Shown piece by piece: positions 1-8,974 of a DNA stretch of 64,000 bases. Position 1 is the stretch's first letter, and each line of letters begins with the position of its first letter. The notes below the pieces were generated by a model. That model had not been told where the DNA came from. It ran no database searches and saw nothing but the letters and a program-made list of their open reading frames with translations. The position numbers and the translations under genes are program-made. The DNA lies in contig NZ_MBQE01000001.1 in NCBI RefSeq assembly GCF_001696535.1, forward strand, positions 248,001 to 312,000. The letters run 5' to 3'. This DNA comes from Stappia indica. Lineage in GTDB: Bacteria; Pseudomonadota; Alphaproteobacteria; Rhizobiales; Stappiaceae.

Positions 1-1641
1 GTAGCCGTTCACCGACTTGGAGGCCATGCAGTAGACCGGCCGCCAGATCGGCATGACCATCACGGAAGCGTCCTGCAGGATCTGCGCCGCCTTGGCGAGC
101 AGCCCCTTGCGGGCCTCCACGTCGAGCGTCGCCTCGGCCTCGTCGAGCGCGGCGTCGAACTCCGGCGAGGCGAAGCCGGACTCGTTCCACGGCACGCCCG
201 TGCGGTAGCCGAGCGACATCACCATCGTGCCGAGCGGACGGTGGGTCCAGGCGGTGGCGCCGAACGGCGTCTGCGTCCAGATCTCCCAGTACTTGGAAGC
301 CGGAATGACGTTGATGTTCAGCGTGATGCCCGCGTCCTTGAGCTGGTCGCGCATGGCTTCGGCGGCCGTCTGGTGCCACGGGCCGTCCGTGTTGCCGACA
401 TCGATGGTCAGCGTGATGCCGTCCGGATGGCCGGCCTCGGCGAGCAGCGCCTTGGCGCCCTCCACGTCGCGGGTCAGCGGCGCCAACGCCTGGTAGTCCG
501 GATGGACCGGCGCGACGTGATGGTTCTCGCCGACATCGCCGCCTTCCGGATAGACCAGCGGCTTGATCGCGGCGTTGTCGATGGCCATGGTCACGGCCTT
601 GCGCACGCGCTCGTCCGTGAAAGGCTCGGCATCGACGCGCATGCGGCAGCACAGGCACTGCGCGGTGCGGGCGGCGATGATGTTGCCGTCGATGGCCTTG
701 GCCAGCTCCATCTGCTCGACGCCGAAGTCGTAGATCGCATCGACGCTCTGTCCGGCAAAGGCGGTCAGCTGGTTGTCGGCATCGAAGTTGTAGTAGTGGA
801 TCTCGTCGAGAAACACCGTGCCGCCCCAGTACTCGAAGGGCTGGCCGCCGACCTCGGTCACCTTCTTCAGGATGCAGCGGTCTCCGACGACATTCTCGGT
901 GATCGTGTAGGCGCCCGTGCCGTTCATCGAGCTGTCGAGCGGCGGCTTGAAGCCGCGATGCACGATGGCGGTCGGGTAGTTGTACATATCCTCGGGGAAG
1001 GACAGCACCGGCTTGGTCAGGTTGAAGCGGATCGTGTGATCGTCGACGATCTCGATGGCGCCGTCGATGAGGCTCTTCTTGCCGTCCTTATCCTCGACCA
1101 TCGCCGAGACCGACGAGAGGCCGATATTCGACGAGCCGAGATCCGGGTTGGTCCAGCGCTCGAAGTTGAACTTCACGTCCTCGGCGGTGAAATCGTCGCC
1201 GTTGTGCCACTTCACGCCCTTGCGCAGGTAGAAGGTCCAGGTCTTCAAATCCTCGGAGGCTTCCCAGCGCTCGGCCAGCATCGGCCGGGTCACGTTGTCC
1301 GGGCCGGTCATCGCCAGGTATTCCAGCATGTGGCGGGTCTGGTTGGAGGCCTGGGTCCACGAGAAGGTCGCCGGATCGTCGATCTTCTGGACCTGCATCG
1401 CCACCTTCAGGATGCCGCCAGCCTTGGCGTTGGCATCGTCTGCCGGGAACGGCAGGTTGGCCGCATCCTGCGCGACCGCTGGGCTCGGAAGGCCCGCCAT
1501 CGCGTAGGCCGCGCCGGCGCCCACACCCAGAAGCGCGGCGTAGCGGACGAACTCGCGGCGGCTCAGCCGGCCGCTGTCCATCTGTTCCTGCGCTTCCCTG
1601 ACTTTCGGATGCATCTTGCTTGACGTCTCGTTGGTCGACAT
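1..1641 (-). CDS. ABC transporter substrate-binding protein, family 5 (DppA/OppA type), 3' end beyond window
   Basis: Periplasmic binding protein that would deliver a small peptide, opine or similar organic solute to an ABC importer. The reading frame is open for 547 codons from ATG at 1641 to the left edge, so the stop lies outside; the family is usually 530-610 residues, so little is missing. The start follows GGAGGGGAGACAGGGC. Residues 27-31 read SRREF, followed by an Ala/Gly-rich hydrophobic stretch ending in AVAQ, a twin-arginine signal. The mature part has the typical early sequence WEASEDLKTWTFYLRKGVKW followed by HNGDDFTAEDVKFNFERW. No permease or ATPase genes are visible; they would lie to the left. 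It is divergent from the methyltransferase/flavoprotein pair, so an N-methylated substrate is possible, but that is inference. Confidence 0.9.
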   Translation of the reverse strand, partial: MSTNETSSKMHPKVREAQEQMDSGRLSRREFVRYAALLGVGAGAAYAMAGLPSPAVAQDAANLPFPADDANAKAGGILKVAMQVQKIDDPATFSWTQASNQTRHMLEYLAMTGPDNVTRPMLAERWEASEDLKTWTFYLRKGVKWHNGDDFTAEDVKFNFERWTNPDLGSSNIGLSSVSAMVEDKDGKKSLIDGAIEIVDDHTIRFNLTKPVLSFPEDMYNYPTAIVHRGFKPPLDSSMNGTGAYTITENVVGDRCILKKVTEVGGQPFEYWGGTVFLDEIHYYNFDADNQLTAFAGQSVDAIYDFGVEQMELAKAIDGNIIAARTAQCLCCRMRVDAEPFTDERVRKAVTMAIDNAAIKPLVYPEGGDVGENHHVAPVHPDYQALAPLTRDVEGAKALLAEAGHPDGITLTIDVGNTDGPWHQTAAEAMRDQLKDAGITLNINVIPASKYWEIWTQTPFGATAWTHRPLGTMVMSLGYRTGVPWNESGFASPEFDAALDEAEATLDVEARKGLLAKAAQILQDASVMVMPIWRPVYCMASKSVNGY

Positions 1642-2176
1642 GCCCTGTCTCCCCTCCAACCGATTGCTGTGCTTGATGTTTTTGTGCTGCCGAGGCGGGC
1701 CGGGGCTCGCGCTCGAATGTCGTTCCTGGCCTTGCCGTTCCTCGCCGGCGCTGGCGCGCCTGCAGGGTCCGACTGCGGACCTGCCCTGGAGATCCTCCGT
1801 TTCGGCCGGCCGCCCGTCCGGCCCCTCGCCGGATGTGCGCACCGGTGCTCTTTCCCGATGCCGCAGCGGCCGACAGGCGGTCCGCACGGATCGGATCGCG
1901 TCAACCTAACATGCAATCCCGGTGGCTTGGCAAAGCCTTGGAGGCATTTTTTTGAGGTCCGGCAGGGCCGTGTCGGTATCGAACAACAGATCGTCGCATA
2001 ATCGATATCGCCTTTCCCTCGTTGCCGGCGCTAGGCTCCTGTCATATCGCGCGTATTGAAACGCGAACGCCTCCGAAACAACTGGCCGTATGCTTGGTGT
2101 TTTCGGAAACGCTGGAAATTTACTGAGACGGATACGAAACTAGACGTCCGCAACCACGGCGGGGGAGCCGGTTCGC
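1642..2176. promoter_or_regulatory. Divergent intergenic control region (535 bp)
   Basis: No gene was recognised here. It separates the solute-binding protein (leftward) from the methyltransferase (rightward), so it must hold both promoters. The right half is more AT-rich. It contains an imperfect 12-bp palindrome GTTTTCGGAAAC at 2099-2110 and a short CGATATCG palindrome near 2003. Either could bind the LysR or another regulator; this is untested. The short open frames crossing it have no family resemblance. Confidence 0.4.
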
Positions 2177-3766
2177 ATGGCCCAGACGGACGAAATCGAG
2201 GGTCTCGCCCCGGGCGAGGAGGAGGCCGGCGGCCGTCGCCGCGGACGTAGGGGCCGCCGGGAGGTCCAGGGCCATTCGGACGCCATCGAGCAGAAGCCCT
2301 TCCGGGCCCGCCGCAACCCCTTCGCTCCCGTCCAGGCGGTCTCCGAAGATCAACTTGAGGCGATCCATTCCGCCTCGCTCGACGTCCTGGAAAATATCGG
2401 TGTCGATTTTATCAATAGCGAGGCGAAGGCCCTTTTGAAGGCGGCCGGCGCCGACATATCCCCCTCGTCCGACCGAATCAGGATGGATCGCGGCCTGGTT
2501 CTGCAGGCGCTCGCCAGCGCACCGGAGGAGTTCATCCTTCACGCGAGGAACCCGGAGCGAAATCTCAAGGTCGGGGGCGACAGCGTCATCTGGAGCGGTG
2601 TCGCCAGCGCCCCGAACTGCGCCGACGCGCAGCGCGGCCGGCGCCCCGGCAGCCAGCAGGACTATCGCGACTTCCTCCGCCTCAGCCAGGTCTTCAACGT
2701 CATCGACCTGAACGGCGGCTACCCGGTCGAGCCGGTCGACATCCACGCGTCGGTCCGCCATCTCGACTGCATCTCCGACTTCGTGACGCTGACCGACAAG
2801 GCCTTCCACATCTACTCACTCGGCCGCGAGCGAAATCTCGACGGCATGGAGATCGCCCGGATTGCACTTGGACTGACACATGAGGAATTCGAAAGAACTC
2901 CTTCTGTCATATCGATTATCAACTCCTCCTCCCCGCTGCGCCTGGACACGCCGATGCTCCAGGGCATCATCGAGATGTCGCGGCGCGGGCAGCCGATCGT
3001 GCTCACCCCGTTCACGCTCGCCGGTGCGATGGCGCCGGTCACCGTCGCCGGCGCCCTGGTGCAGCAGAACGCCGAGGCGCTGGCCGGCCTCGCCTTCGCC
3101 CAGATCGTGCGCCCCGGCGCGCCGGTGGTCTATGGCGGCTTCACCTCCAATGTCGACATGAAGTCCGGCGCCCCCGCCTTCGGCACGCCGGAATACATGC
3201 AGGCGGCCCTTGTCGGCGGCCAGCTCGCCCGCCGCTACAAGCTGCCCTACCGCTCCTCCGCGGTCTGTGCGGCCAACTCGCCCGACGCCCAGGCCGCGTG
3301 GGAGACCGTGTTCTCGCTCTGGGGCGCGATCATGGGCGGCGCCAACTACATCAAGCACGCCGCCGGCTGGCTGGAAGGCGGGCTGACGGCCGGCTTCGAG
3401 AAATTCGTCATCGACATCGATCTCCTGCAGATGATGGATGCCTTCCTGCAGCCGCTCGACACCTCGCCGGACGCGCTGGCGGTCGAGGCGATCCGCGATG
3501 TCGGGCCCGGCGGCCACTTCTTCGGCACGGCCCATACGCAAGCCCGCTACAAGACCGCGTTCTATCCGCCTATCATCTCCGACTGGCGGAACTTCGAGAC
3601 CTGGCGCGATGCCGGCTCGCCGACCGCCTACGACAAGGCGCAGGTGGTCTGCAGGAAGGCGCTCACCGAATACGAGGCGCCGCCGCTCGATCCGGCCATC
3701 GCCGAGGAGCTGGCCGCCTTCGTCGCCCGGCGAAAGGCCGAAGGCGGCGCCCCGACCGACTTCTGA
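2177..3766 (+). CDS. MttB superfamily (trimethylamine methyltransferase-like) protein, non-pyrrolysine
   Basis: Likely demethylates a quaternary or tertiary N-methyl compound in the cytoplasm, by analogy with the MttB/MtgB family that passes methyl groups to a corrinoid protein. The 529-residue product has family sequence throughout, for example GGYPVEPVDIHASVRHLDC, and a C-terminal block beginning GGHFFGTAHTQARYKTAFYPP. The frame runs through without an in-frame TAG, so there is no pyrrolysine codon as in true MttB; it resembles the glycine-betaine MtgB group. The start has GGGGGAG upstream. Residues about 19-32 are a very Arg-rich tract (GGRRRGRRGRRE) before the domain begins near residue 50. 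The flavoprotein gene follows after 62 bp, suggesting one operon. No corrinoid protein or reactivase gene is nearby. The exact substrate is unknown. Confidence 0.9.
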   Translation: MAQTDEIEGLAPGEEEAGGRRRGRRGRREVQGHSDAIEQKPFRARRNPFAPVQAVSEDQLEAIHSASLDVLENIGVDFINSEAKALLKAAGADISPSSDRIRMDRGLVLQALASAPEEFILHARNPERNLKVGGDSVIWSGVASAPNCADAQRGRRPGSQQDYRDFLRLSQVFNVIDLNGGYPVEPVDIHASVRHLDCISDFVTLTDKAFHIYSLGRERNLDGMEIARIALGLTHEEFERTPSVISIINSSSPLRLDTPMLQGIIEMSRRGQPIVLTPFTLAGAMAPVTVAGALVQQNAEALAGLAFAQIVRPGAPVVYGGFTSNVDMKSGAPAFGTPEYMQAALVGGQLARRYKLPYRSSAVCAANSPDAQAAWETVFSLWGAIMGGANYIKHAAGWLEGGLTAGFEKFVIDIDLLQMMDAFLQPLDTSPDALAVEAIRDVGPGGHFFGTAHTQARYKTAFYPPIISDWRNFETWRDAGSPTAYDKAQVVCRKALTEYEAPPLDPAIAEELAAFVARRKAEGGAPTDF

Positions 3767-3828
3767 CGTCGGCGGCCGCCTGCCGCCGACGCTCCCATCC
3801 CTTTCCAGACAAGCGGGGAAGCAGACGA

Positions 3829-6264
3829 ATGAAATCCCAGGCTCGCGTGGTGGTGATCGGCGGCGGCGTCGTCGGCTGCAGCGTCCTTTATCACCTGACC
3901 CGGAGGGGCTGGACCGACGTGCTGCTGATCGAGCGCTCGGAGCTCACCTCCGGCTCGACCTGGCATGCGGCCGGCGGCTTCCACACGCTGAACGGCGACC
4001 CGAACGTCGCCAAGCTGCAGGCCTATACCGTCTCGCTCTACAAGGAGATCGAGGAGCTTTCCGGCCAGTCCTGCGGCCTTCACCTGACCGGCGGCCTGCA
4101 GCTGGCCGACACGCCGGAACGACTCGACTGGCTGAAGATGGCCCATGCCCGCGGCCGCTACCTCGGCATGGAAACGGAGATCATCTCGGCGAAAGAGGCC
4201 AAGGAGCTGCTGCCGCTGATCGACGAGCGGCACTTCGTCGGCGCCATGTGGGACCCGATCGAGGGTCATCTCGACCCCTCCGGCACCACCCACGCTTATG
4301 CCAAGGCGGCGCGCAAGGCCGGCGCCGAGATCTCGCTGCGCAACCGCGTCGTCGAGCTGGCCCAGAAGCCGGACGGCACCTGGCTCGTCGTCACCGAGCA
4401 GGGCACGGTGGAGGCCGAACACGTGGTGAATGCCGGCGGCCTTTGGGCGCGCGAGGTCGGCCGCATGGTCGGGCTGGAACTCCCGGTCCTTGCCATGGAG
4501 CACCACTACCTGCTGACCGAAGACATGCCGGAGATCGCCGAGATCGTCGCCTCGACCGGCAAGGAGATGGTCCACGCCATCGACTTTTCCGGCGAGATCT
4601 ATACCCGTCAGGAGCGCGGCGGCATGCTGCTCGGCACCTATGAGCGCGCGGCGACGCCCTGGAGCCCGCGCCAGACGCCCTGGGACTTCGGCCAGGAGCT
4701 GCTGGCCCCGAACCTGGAGCGCATCGCCCCCTCGCTTGAGATCGGCTTCGAGCACTTCCCCGCGCTCAAGCACACCGGCATCAAGCAGTTCGTCAACGGC
4801 CCCTTCACCTTCGCCCCCGACGGCAATCCGCTGGTCGGCCCGGTGCGCGGCCTGACCAATTTCTGGTGCGCCTGCGCAGTCATGGCCGGCTTCAGCCAGG
4901 GCGGCGGCGTCGGCCTTGCCCTCTCGAACTGGATGGTCGACGGCGATCCCGGTTTCGACATCTGGGGCATGGATGTCGCCCGCTTCGGCCCCTGGGCCAC
5001 CCTCGCCTATACCAACGCCAAGGTGCGCGAGAACTATTCCCGCCGCTTCCGCATCCGCTATCCCAACGAGGAACTGCCGGCCGCCCGTCCGCACCAGACG
5101 ACGCCGCTCTACGACCGCATGCGCGCGCAAGGCGCCGTGATGGGCGACAGCTGGGCGCTGGAAACCCCGCTCTGGTTCGCGCCCGAAGGCACGGAGCCGC
5201 GCGACATCGTCTCCTTCCGCCGGTCCAACGACTTCGCGCATGTCAAGGCCGAGTGCCAGGCGGTGCGCAACGGCGTCGGCATCACCGAGATCGCCAATTT
5301 CGCCAAGTACGAGATCGCAGGTCCCGGCGCCGAGGCCTTCCTCGACAAGCTGATGACCAACCGCATGCCGGCCCTCGGCAAGATGGTGCTGACGCCGATG
5401 CTCAACGAGACCGGCAAGCTGATCGGCGACTTCACCATCGCCCGCATTGCCGACGACCGCTTCCTGATGTGGGGCTCGTCGCAGGCCGAAATCTATCACA
5501 TGCGCTGGTTCGAGCGGCACCTGCCGCAGGACGGCTCGGTGCGCGTGACGCCGATCAATCTCGGCTGGGTCGGCCTGTCGATCGCCGGCCCCAGGGCGCG
5601 CGACCTGCTGGCGCGCGTCACCGGCGATGACGTGTCGAATGCCGCCTTCCCCTTCATGGCCAGCCGGGCGATGGACGTCGCCTCGGCCCCCTGCCATGTC
5701 AGCCGCATCAGCTATACCGGCGACCTCGGCTACGAGATCTGGATGGCACCTCACTACGAGCGCCGGGTCTACGACGCGCTGAAGGAAGCCGGCGCCGATC
5801 TCGGCCTGGGCGACTTCGGCATGCGCGCCCTGCTCTGCCTGCGGCTGGAAAAGAACTTCGGCACCTGGTTCCGCGAGTTCCGGCCGATTTACGGGCCGTA
5901 TGAGGCCGATCTCGGCCGCTTCGTCGCGCTGAACAAGGGCGATTTCATCGGCCGCGAGGCCGCCATGCGGGAGAAGGAAACCGGCGGCACTCTGCGCCGG
6001 GTCAGCTTCGTCGTTGAGGCGAACGATGCCGACGTGATCGGCGACGAGCCGATCTGGCACGACGGAAAGGTCGTCGGCTGGATCACCTCCGGCGGCTACG
6101 GCCACTTCGTCGACGCCTCGCTGGCGCAGGGCTATTTGCCGAAGGAGTTGGCGGCGCTCGGCGCGGACGGCGCCTTCGAGATCGAGATCATCGGCGAGCG
6201 GGTGAAGGCGCACATCATCACCGAGCCGCTGTTCGACCCGCGCGCCGAGCGCATGCGCATGTAG
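3829..6264 (+). CDS. FAD-dependent dimethylglycine/sarcosine dehydrogenase-type oxidoreductase with GCV_T domain
   Basis: Predicted to oxidatively demethylate an N-methyl amine and, through its folate-binding half, capture the one-carbon unit on tetrahydrofolate. The 811-residue product starts MKSQARVVVIGGGVVGCSVL, a DAO-type FAD-binding fold. GSTWHAAGG places a histidine at residue 46 where mammalian dimethylglycine and sarcosine dehydrogenases attach FAD covalently. The C-terminal half has GCV_T features such as SYTGDLGYEIWM and the final GCV_T_C barrel. I chose ATG 3829 because GGGGA precedes it and the FAD motif begins at once; the frame is open further upstream, but that part overlaps the methyltransferase gene. 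The pairing suggests stepwise removal of methyl groups from one substrate. The convergent LysR gene ends 15 bp away. Confidence 0.9.
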   Translation: MKSQARVVVIGGGVVGCSVLYHLTRRGWTDVLLIERSELTSGSTWHAAGGFHTLNGDPNVAKLQAYTVSLYKEIEELSGQSCGLHLTGGLQLADTPERLDWLKMAHARGRYLGMETEIISAKEAKELLPLIDERHFVGAMWDPIEGHLDPSGTTHAYAKAARKAGAEISLRNRVVELAQKPDGTWLVVTEQGTVEAEHVVNAGGLWAREVGRMVGLELPVLAMEHHYLLTEDMPEIAEIVASTGKEMVHAIDFSGEIYTRQERGGMLLGTYERAATPWSPRQTPWDFGQELLAPNLERIAPSLEIGFEHFPALKHTGIKQFVNGPFTFAPDGNPLVGPVRGLTNFWCACAVMAGFSQGGGVGLALSNWMVDGDPGFDIWGMDVARFGPWATLAYTNAKVRENYSRRFRIRYPNEELPAARPHQTTPLYDRMRAQGAVMGDSWALETPLWFAPEGTEPRDIVSFRRSNDFAHVKAECQAVRNGVGITEIANFAKYEIAGPGAEAFLDKLMTNRMPALGKMVLTPMLNETGKLIGDFTIARIADDRFLMWGSSQAEIYHMRWFERHLPQDGSVRVTPINLGWVGLSIAGPRARDLLARVTGDDVSNAAFPFMASRAMDVASAPCHVSRISYTGDLGYEIWMAPHYERRVYDALKEAGADLGLGDFGMRALLCLRLEKNFGTWFREFRPIYGPYEADLGRFVALNKGDFIGREAAMREKETGGTLRRVSFVVEANDADVIGDEPIWHDGKVVGWITSGGYGHFVDASLAQGYLPKELAALGADGAFEIEIIGERVKAHIITEPLFDPRAERMRM

Positions 6265-6279
6265 ACGGCACAGCGCGCG

Positions 6280-7176
6280 TCAGCTTGCCGGATTCATCTC
6301 CCGGAAGCAGGCGATCACATGGCTGGCGAAGGCATCGCTCGCCTTGCCGGCATTGCCCGCCTCCTTGAGGATCAAGTGGTAGTCGCCGATTTCCGGCAGG
6401 CCGTGACGCGCGTCCAGCTTCTGCAGCGGCGGCGTGATGACGCTGGTCGGGAACGGTGCGACGGCAAGGTCGGCCAGCAGGGCCGCTTCCTGGCCCGCGC
6501 TGTGGAAGCTCTGATAGGCGATGCGGTAGGGATGCTCGGCCTTGTCGAGCGCGATGCGCGCGGCCTTGCGCCAGGGGCAGCCGGACACCGACAGCGCCAG
6601 CGGCAGCGGGTTGCGGCTATAGGCGACGCCCCCTTCCAGCCCGGCCCAGGCCAGCGGCTCGGTGTAGACGATCTCCCCGCCCCGGGCGAGATCGCTGTCG
6701 GGCCGCGCCGTGTAGAGGATCAGGTCGAGCTGCCCCTCTTTGAGCTTCTGCAGCAGCGGCGGGCTGCCGTCGAGATGCACGTCGACATTGACCGCCGGAT
6801 GCGACCGGGCGAAGCGCGTCAGGATGTTGGGCAGGAATCGCGTGCCGAAATCGGACGGCGCGCCGAAGCGCACCTCGCCCTCGATGGAGGGCGAGCGGAA
6901 CATCGCCACCGCCTCCTCGTTGAGCAGCAGGATGCGGCGCGCGTAACCGAGCAACGCCTCGCCTTCCGCAGTCATGCGGACACTGCGTCCCTCCCTTGCA
7001 AAAACCGCAGTGCCGAGCAGCGTCTCCAGCTTTTTCACCTGCATGGAGACGGCCGACGGCGTGCGGCCGATCACCTCGGAAGCCTTTGAAAAACTTCCTG
7101 TTTCCGCGATGACGAGGAAGGTCCTGTACAGGTCCGTCTCGATCAGCGGCGTGCCTTTTCCCGGCACCAGATCCAT
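6280..7176 (-). CDS. LysR family transcriptional regulator
   Basis: A 298-residue LysR-type regulator. Residues about 14-73 form the winged helix-turn-helix, with TFLVIAETGSFSKASEVIGR then TPSAVSMQVKKLE. The rest is a substrate-binding effector domain with a typical FGAPSDFGTRFLPNIL opening. The start is ATG at 7176. It converges on the methylated-amine pair and is divergent from the small DUF1127-like gene. Its target is not evident; the methyltransferase operon is the natural candidate because of proximity, but LysR proteins more often control a divergent neighbour, and here that is the small gene at 7351. Confidence 0.92.
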   Translation of the reverse strand: MDLVPGKGTPLIETDLYRTFLVIAETGSFSKASEVIGRTPSAVSMQVKKLETLLGTAVFAREGRSVRMTAEGEALLGYARRILLLNEEAVAMFRSPSIEGEVRFGAPSDFGTRFLPNILTRFARSHPAVNVDVHLDGSPPLLQKLKEGQLDLILYTARPDSDLARGGEIVYTEPLAWAGLEGGVAYSRNPLPLALSVSGCPWRKAARIALDKAEHPYRIAYQSFHSAGQEAALLADLAVAPFPTSVITPPLQKLDARHGLPEIGDYHLILKEAGNAGKASDAFASHVIACFREMNPAS

Positions 7177-7350
7177 GGCTCGGCCTCCTGGCGGTTCAGT
7201 TCAATGAAATTGATCATATACATGAGTTCTTTTGGTTTGCCTGATAGCACGAATGCGACCATATCCCCGGTCAGAGCGGCAGGACAGTTCGCCAACGCGA
7301 ACCGCCCGAACCGCAACGGCACACGCAACTCGAGCATATGGAGAGCACCC

Positions 7351-7554
7351 ATGTCCTACCTGACCCGGGTCCTCGGCAACACCTTCGGTATCGCATCGCG
7401 CGTTCATGCGCTCTCGGTCGCCGACTCCGATCCGCGCACCCTTGCCGATCTCGGCATGTCGGGCGACGCGGCGAAGCAGGCCCGCTTCCAGTCGTTCCGC
7501 GCCGGCGAGCCCGGTGCCTCGAACGCTGCCCGCCTCGGACTGAACGGTCGCTGA
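7351..7554 (+). CDS. DUF1127-like small protein
   Basis: A 67-residue protein. The short motif DPRTLADLGM matches the core of DUF1127 proteins (usually LSDRELADIGL), which in alphaproteobacteria are small basic factors linked to RNA turnover and phosphate or C1 metabolism. The frame is open further upstream, but ATG at 7351 has GGAGAG six bases before it and the protein begins MSYLTRVLGNTFGIASRV like other family members. It is followed by a strong intrinsic terminator at 7603-7632. The family match is by eye and the domain is shorter than usual, so function is unproven. Confidence 0.7.
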   Translation: MSYLTRVLGNTFGIASRVHALSVADSDPRTLADLGMSGDAAKQARFQSFRAGEPGASNAARLGLNGR

Positions 7555-7602
7555 GCACGCATCCCCGCCGGCCCGACGACCGCATCGATCCGCCTGAACG
7601 AC

Positions 7603-7633
7603 AAACCGCCGAAGCTCACGCTTCGGCGGTTTT
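7603..7633. terminator. Bidirectional intrinsic terminator
   Basis: Perfect 12-bp stem AAACCGCCGAAG / CTTCGGCGGTTT with a 6-base loop CTCACG and T-rich flanks in both directions. It lies between the convergent DUF1127-like gene and xylA and can serve both. Confidence 0.85.
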
Positions 7634-7666
7634 CGTTTTCGTGCAGGCGCGACGAGGAACCGCTGC

Positions 7667-8974
7667 TCAGAGGCGACGGTTGACCAGGTTCTCCAGGTAT
7701 TCCTGACGGCCCGAGACGGGACGCGGATCGATGCCCTCGCGCTCGACACGCGCGGCGATCTCCTCCAGCGTGCGCTCGCCCTTCAGCATCGCGGCCGCCT
7801 CCGGCGCCTGCCAGCCGGCATAGCGCTTGGCCACCGCATCCGACAGGTCGCCCTTTTCCATGAGCTCGGCCGCAGCCAGAAGCCCGCGCGCGCAGGTGTC
7901 CATGCCACCGATATGGCCGTGGATCAGGTCGGCCGCGTCCAGCGACTGGCGGCGGAGCTTGGCATCGAAGTTGAGGCCACCGGTGGTGAAGCCGCCCGCC
8001 TTCAGGATGTAGTAGAGGGCCAGAGCCACTTCCGGCACGTTCATCGGGAACTGGTCGGTGTCCCAGCCGGACTGGTAGTCGTTGCGGTTCATGTCGATGG
8101 AGCCGAAGATCCCGAGCGCGGAAGCGAGCGCCACCTCGTGCTCGAAGGAATGGCCGGCGAGCACCGCGTGGCCGACCTCGATGTTCACCTTCACCTCGTT
8201 CTCGAGGCCATAGGCCTTGAGGAAGCCGTAGACCGTGGCGACGTCGTAGTCGTACTGGTGCTTGGTCGGCTCCTGCGGCTTCGGCTCGATCAGGATCGTG
8301 CCCGGAAAGCCGATCTTGTGCTTGTACTCGACCACCATCGACAGGAAGCGGCCCATCTGGTCGAGCTCATGCTTGAGGTCGGTGTTGAGCAGCGTCTCAT
8401 AGCCCTCGCGCCCGCCCCACAACACGTAGTTCTGGCCGCCGAGCTGATGGGTCACGTCCATGCAGGCCTTCACCTGCCCTGCCGCATAGGCGAAGACGTC
8501 CGGGTCCGGATTGGTCGCCGCGCCGGCCATGTAGCGGCGGTGCGAGAAGAGGTTGGCCGTGCCCCACAGGAGGCGAGTCTTAGACGTCTCCATCTTGCGG
8601 GCGAAGACCTCGGCGATCTCCTGCAGGTTGCGGTTGCTCTCGGCGAGCGTCGCGCCCTCCGGCACCGCGTCCCGGTCGTGGAAGCAGAAGAACGGCACGC
8701 CGAGCAGGTCGAACATCTCGAAGGCGACATCGGCCTTCAGACGCGCCATCTCCATCGTCTCGCCGAACCACGGCCGCTCGAAGGTCTGCCCGCCGAAGGG
8801 ATCGCCGCCCGGCCAGCAGAAGCTGTGCCAGTAGGCGACGGCGAAGCGCAGATGATCCTCCATCCGCTTGCCCAGCACGAGCCGGTCGGCGTCGTACCAG
8901 CGATAGGCAAAGGGATTTTCGCTCTCCGGCCCTTCGTAGCGAATGGCGGGAATGCCGTCGAAAAACGCTGTCAT
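7667..8974 (-). CDS. xylA: Xylose isomerase
   Basis: Interconverts D-xylose and D-xylulose in the cytoplasm with two divalent metal ions. The product is 435 residues, the normal length for the long class II enzymes. Metal and substrate motifs are all present: [52 protein letters not shown] and [18 protein letters not shown]. Its ATG overlaps the TGA of xylB by four bases (ATGA), so the two are translationally coupled with the kinase first. No xylose transporter or xylose regulator is adjacent. Confidence 0.97.
   Translation of the reverse strand: MTAFFDGIPAIRYEGPESENPFAYRWYDADRLVLGKRMEDHLRFAVAYWHSFCWPGGDPFGGQTFERPWFGETMEMARLKADVAFEMFDLLGVPFFCFHDRDAVPEGATLAESNRNLQEIAEVFARKMETSKTRLLWGTANLFSHRRYMAGAATNPDPDVFAYAAGQVKACMDVTHQLGGQNYVLWGGREGYETLLNTDLKHELDQMGRFLSMVVEYKHKIGFPGTILIEPKPQEPTKHQYDYDVATVYGFLKAYGLENEVKVNIEVGHAVLAGHSFEHEVALASALGIFGSIDMNRNDYQSGWDTDQFPMNVPEVALALYYILKAGGFTTGGLNFDAKLRRQSLDAADLIHGHIGGMDTCARGLLAAAELMEKGDLSDAVAKRYAGWQAPEAAAMLKGERTLEEIAARVEREGIDPRPVSGRQEYLENLVNRRL

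Noticed and set aside
241-1623. 460-codon open frame on the plus strand opposite the solute-binding protein
   Set aside because: It is an antisense shadow of a GC-rich gene; the translation is Val/Arg/Leu-rich with no family signal, while the minus strand encodes a clear family 5 binding protein.
2177-3766. Possible pyrrolysine codon in the MttB-like gene
   Set aside because: The frame has no internal TAG, so it belongs to the non-pyrrolysine branch.
3628-6213. 861-codon minus-strand frame opposite the flavoprotein
   Set aside because: Shadow of the FAD/GCV_T gene.
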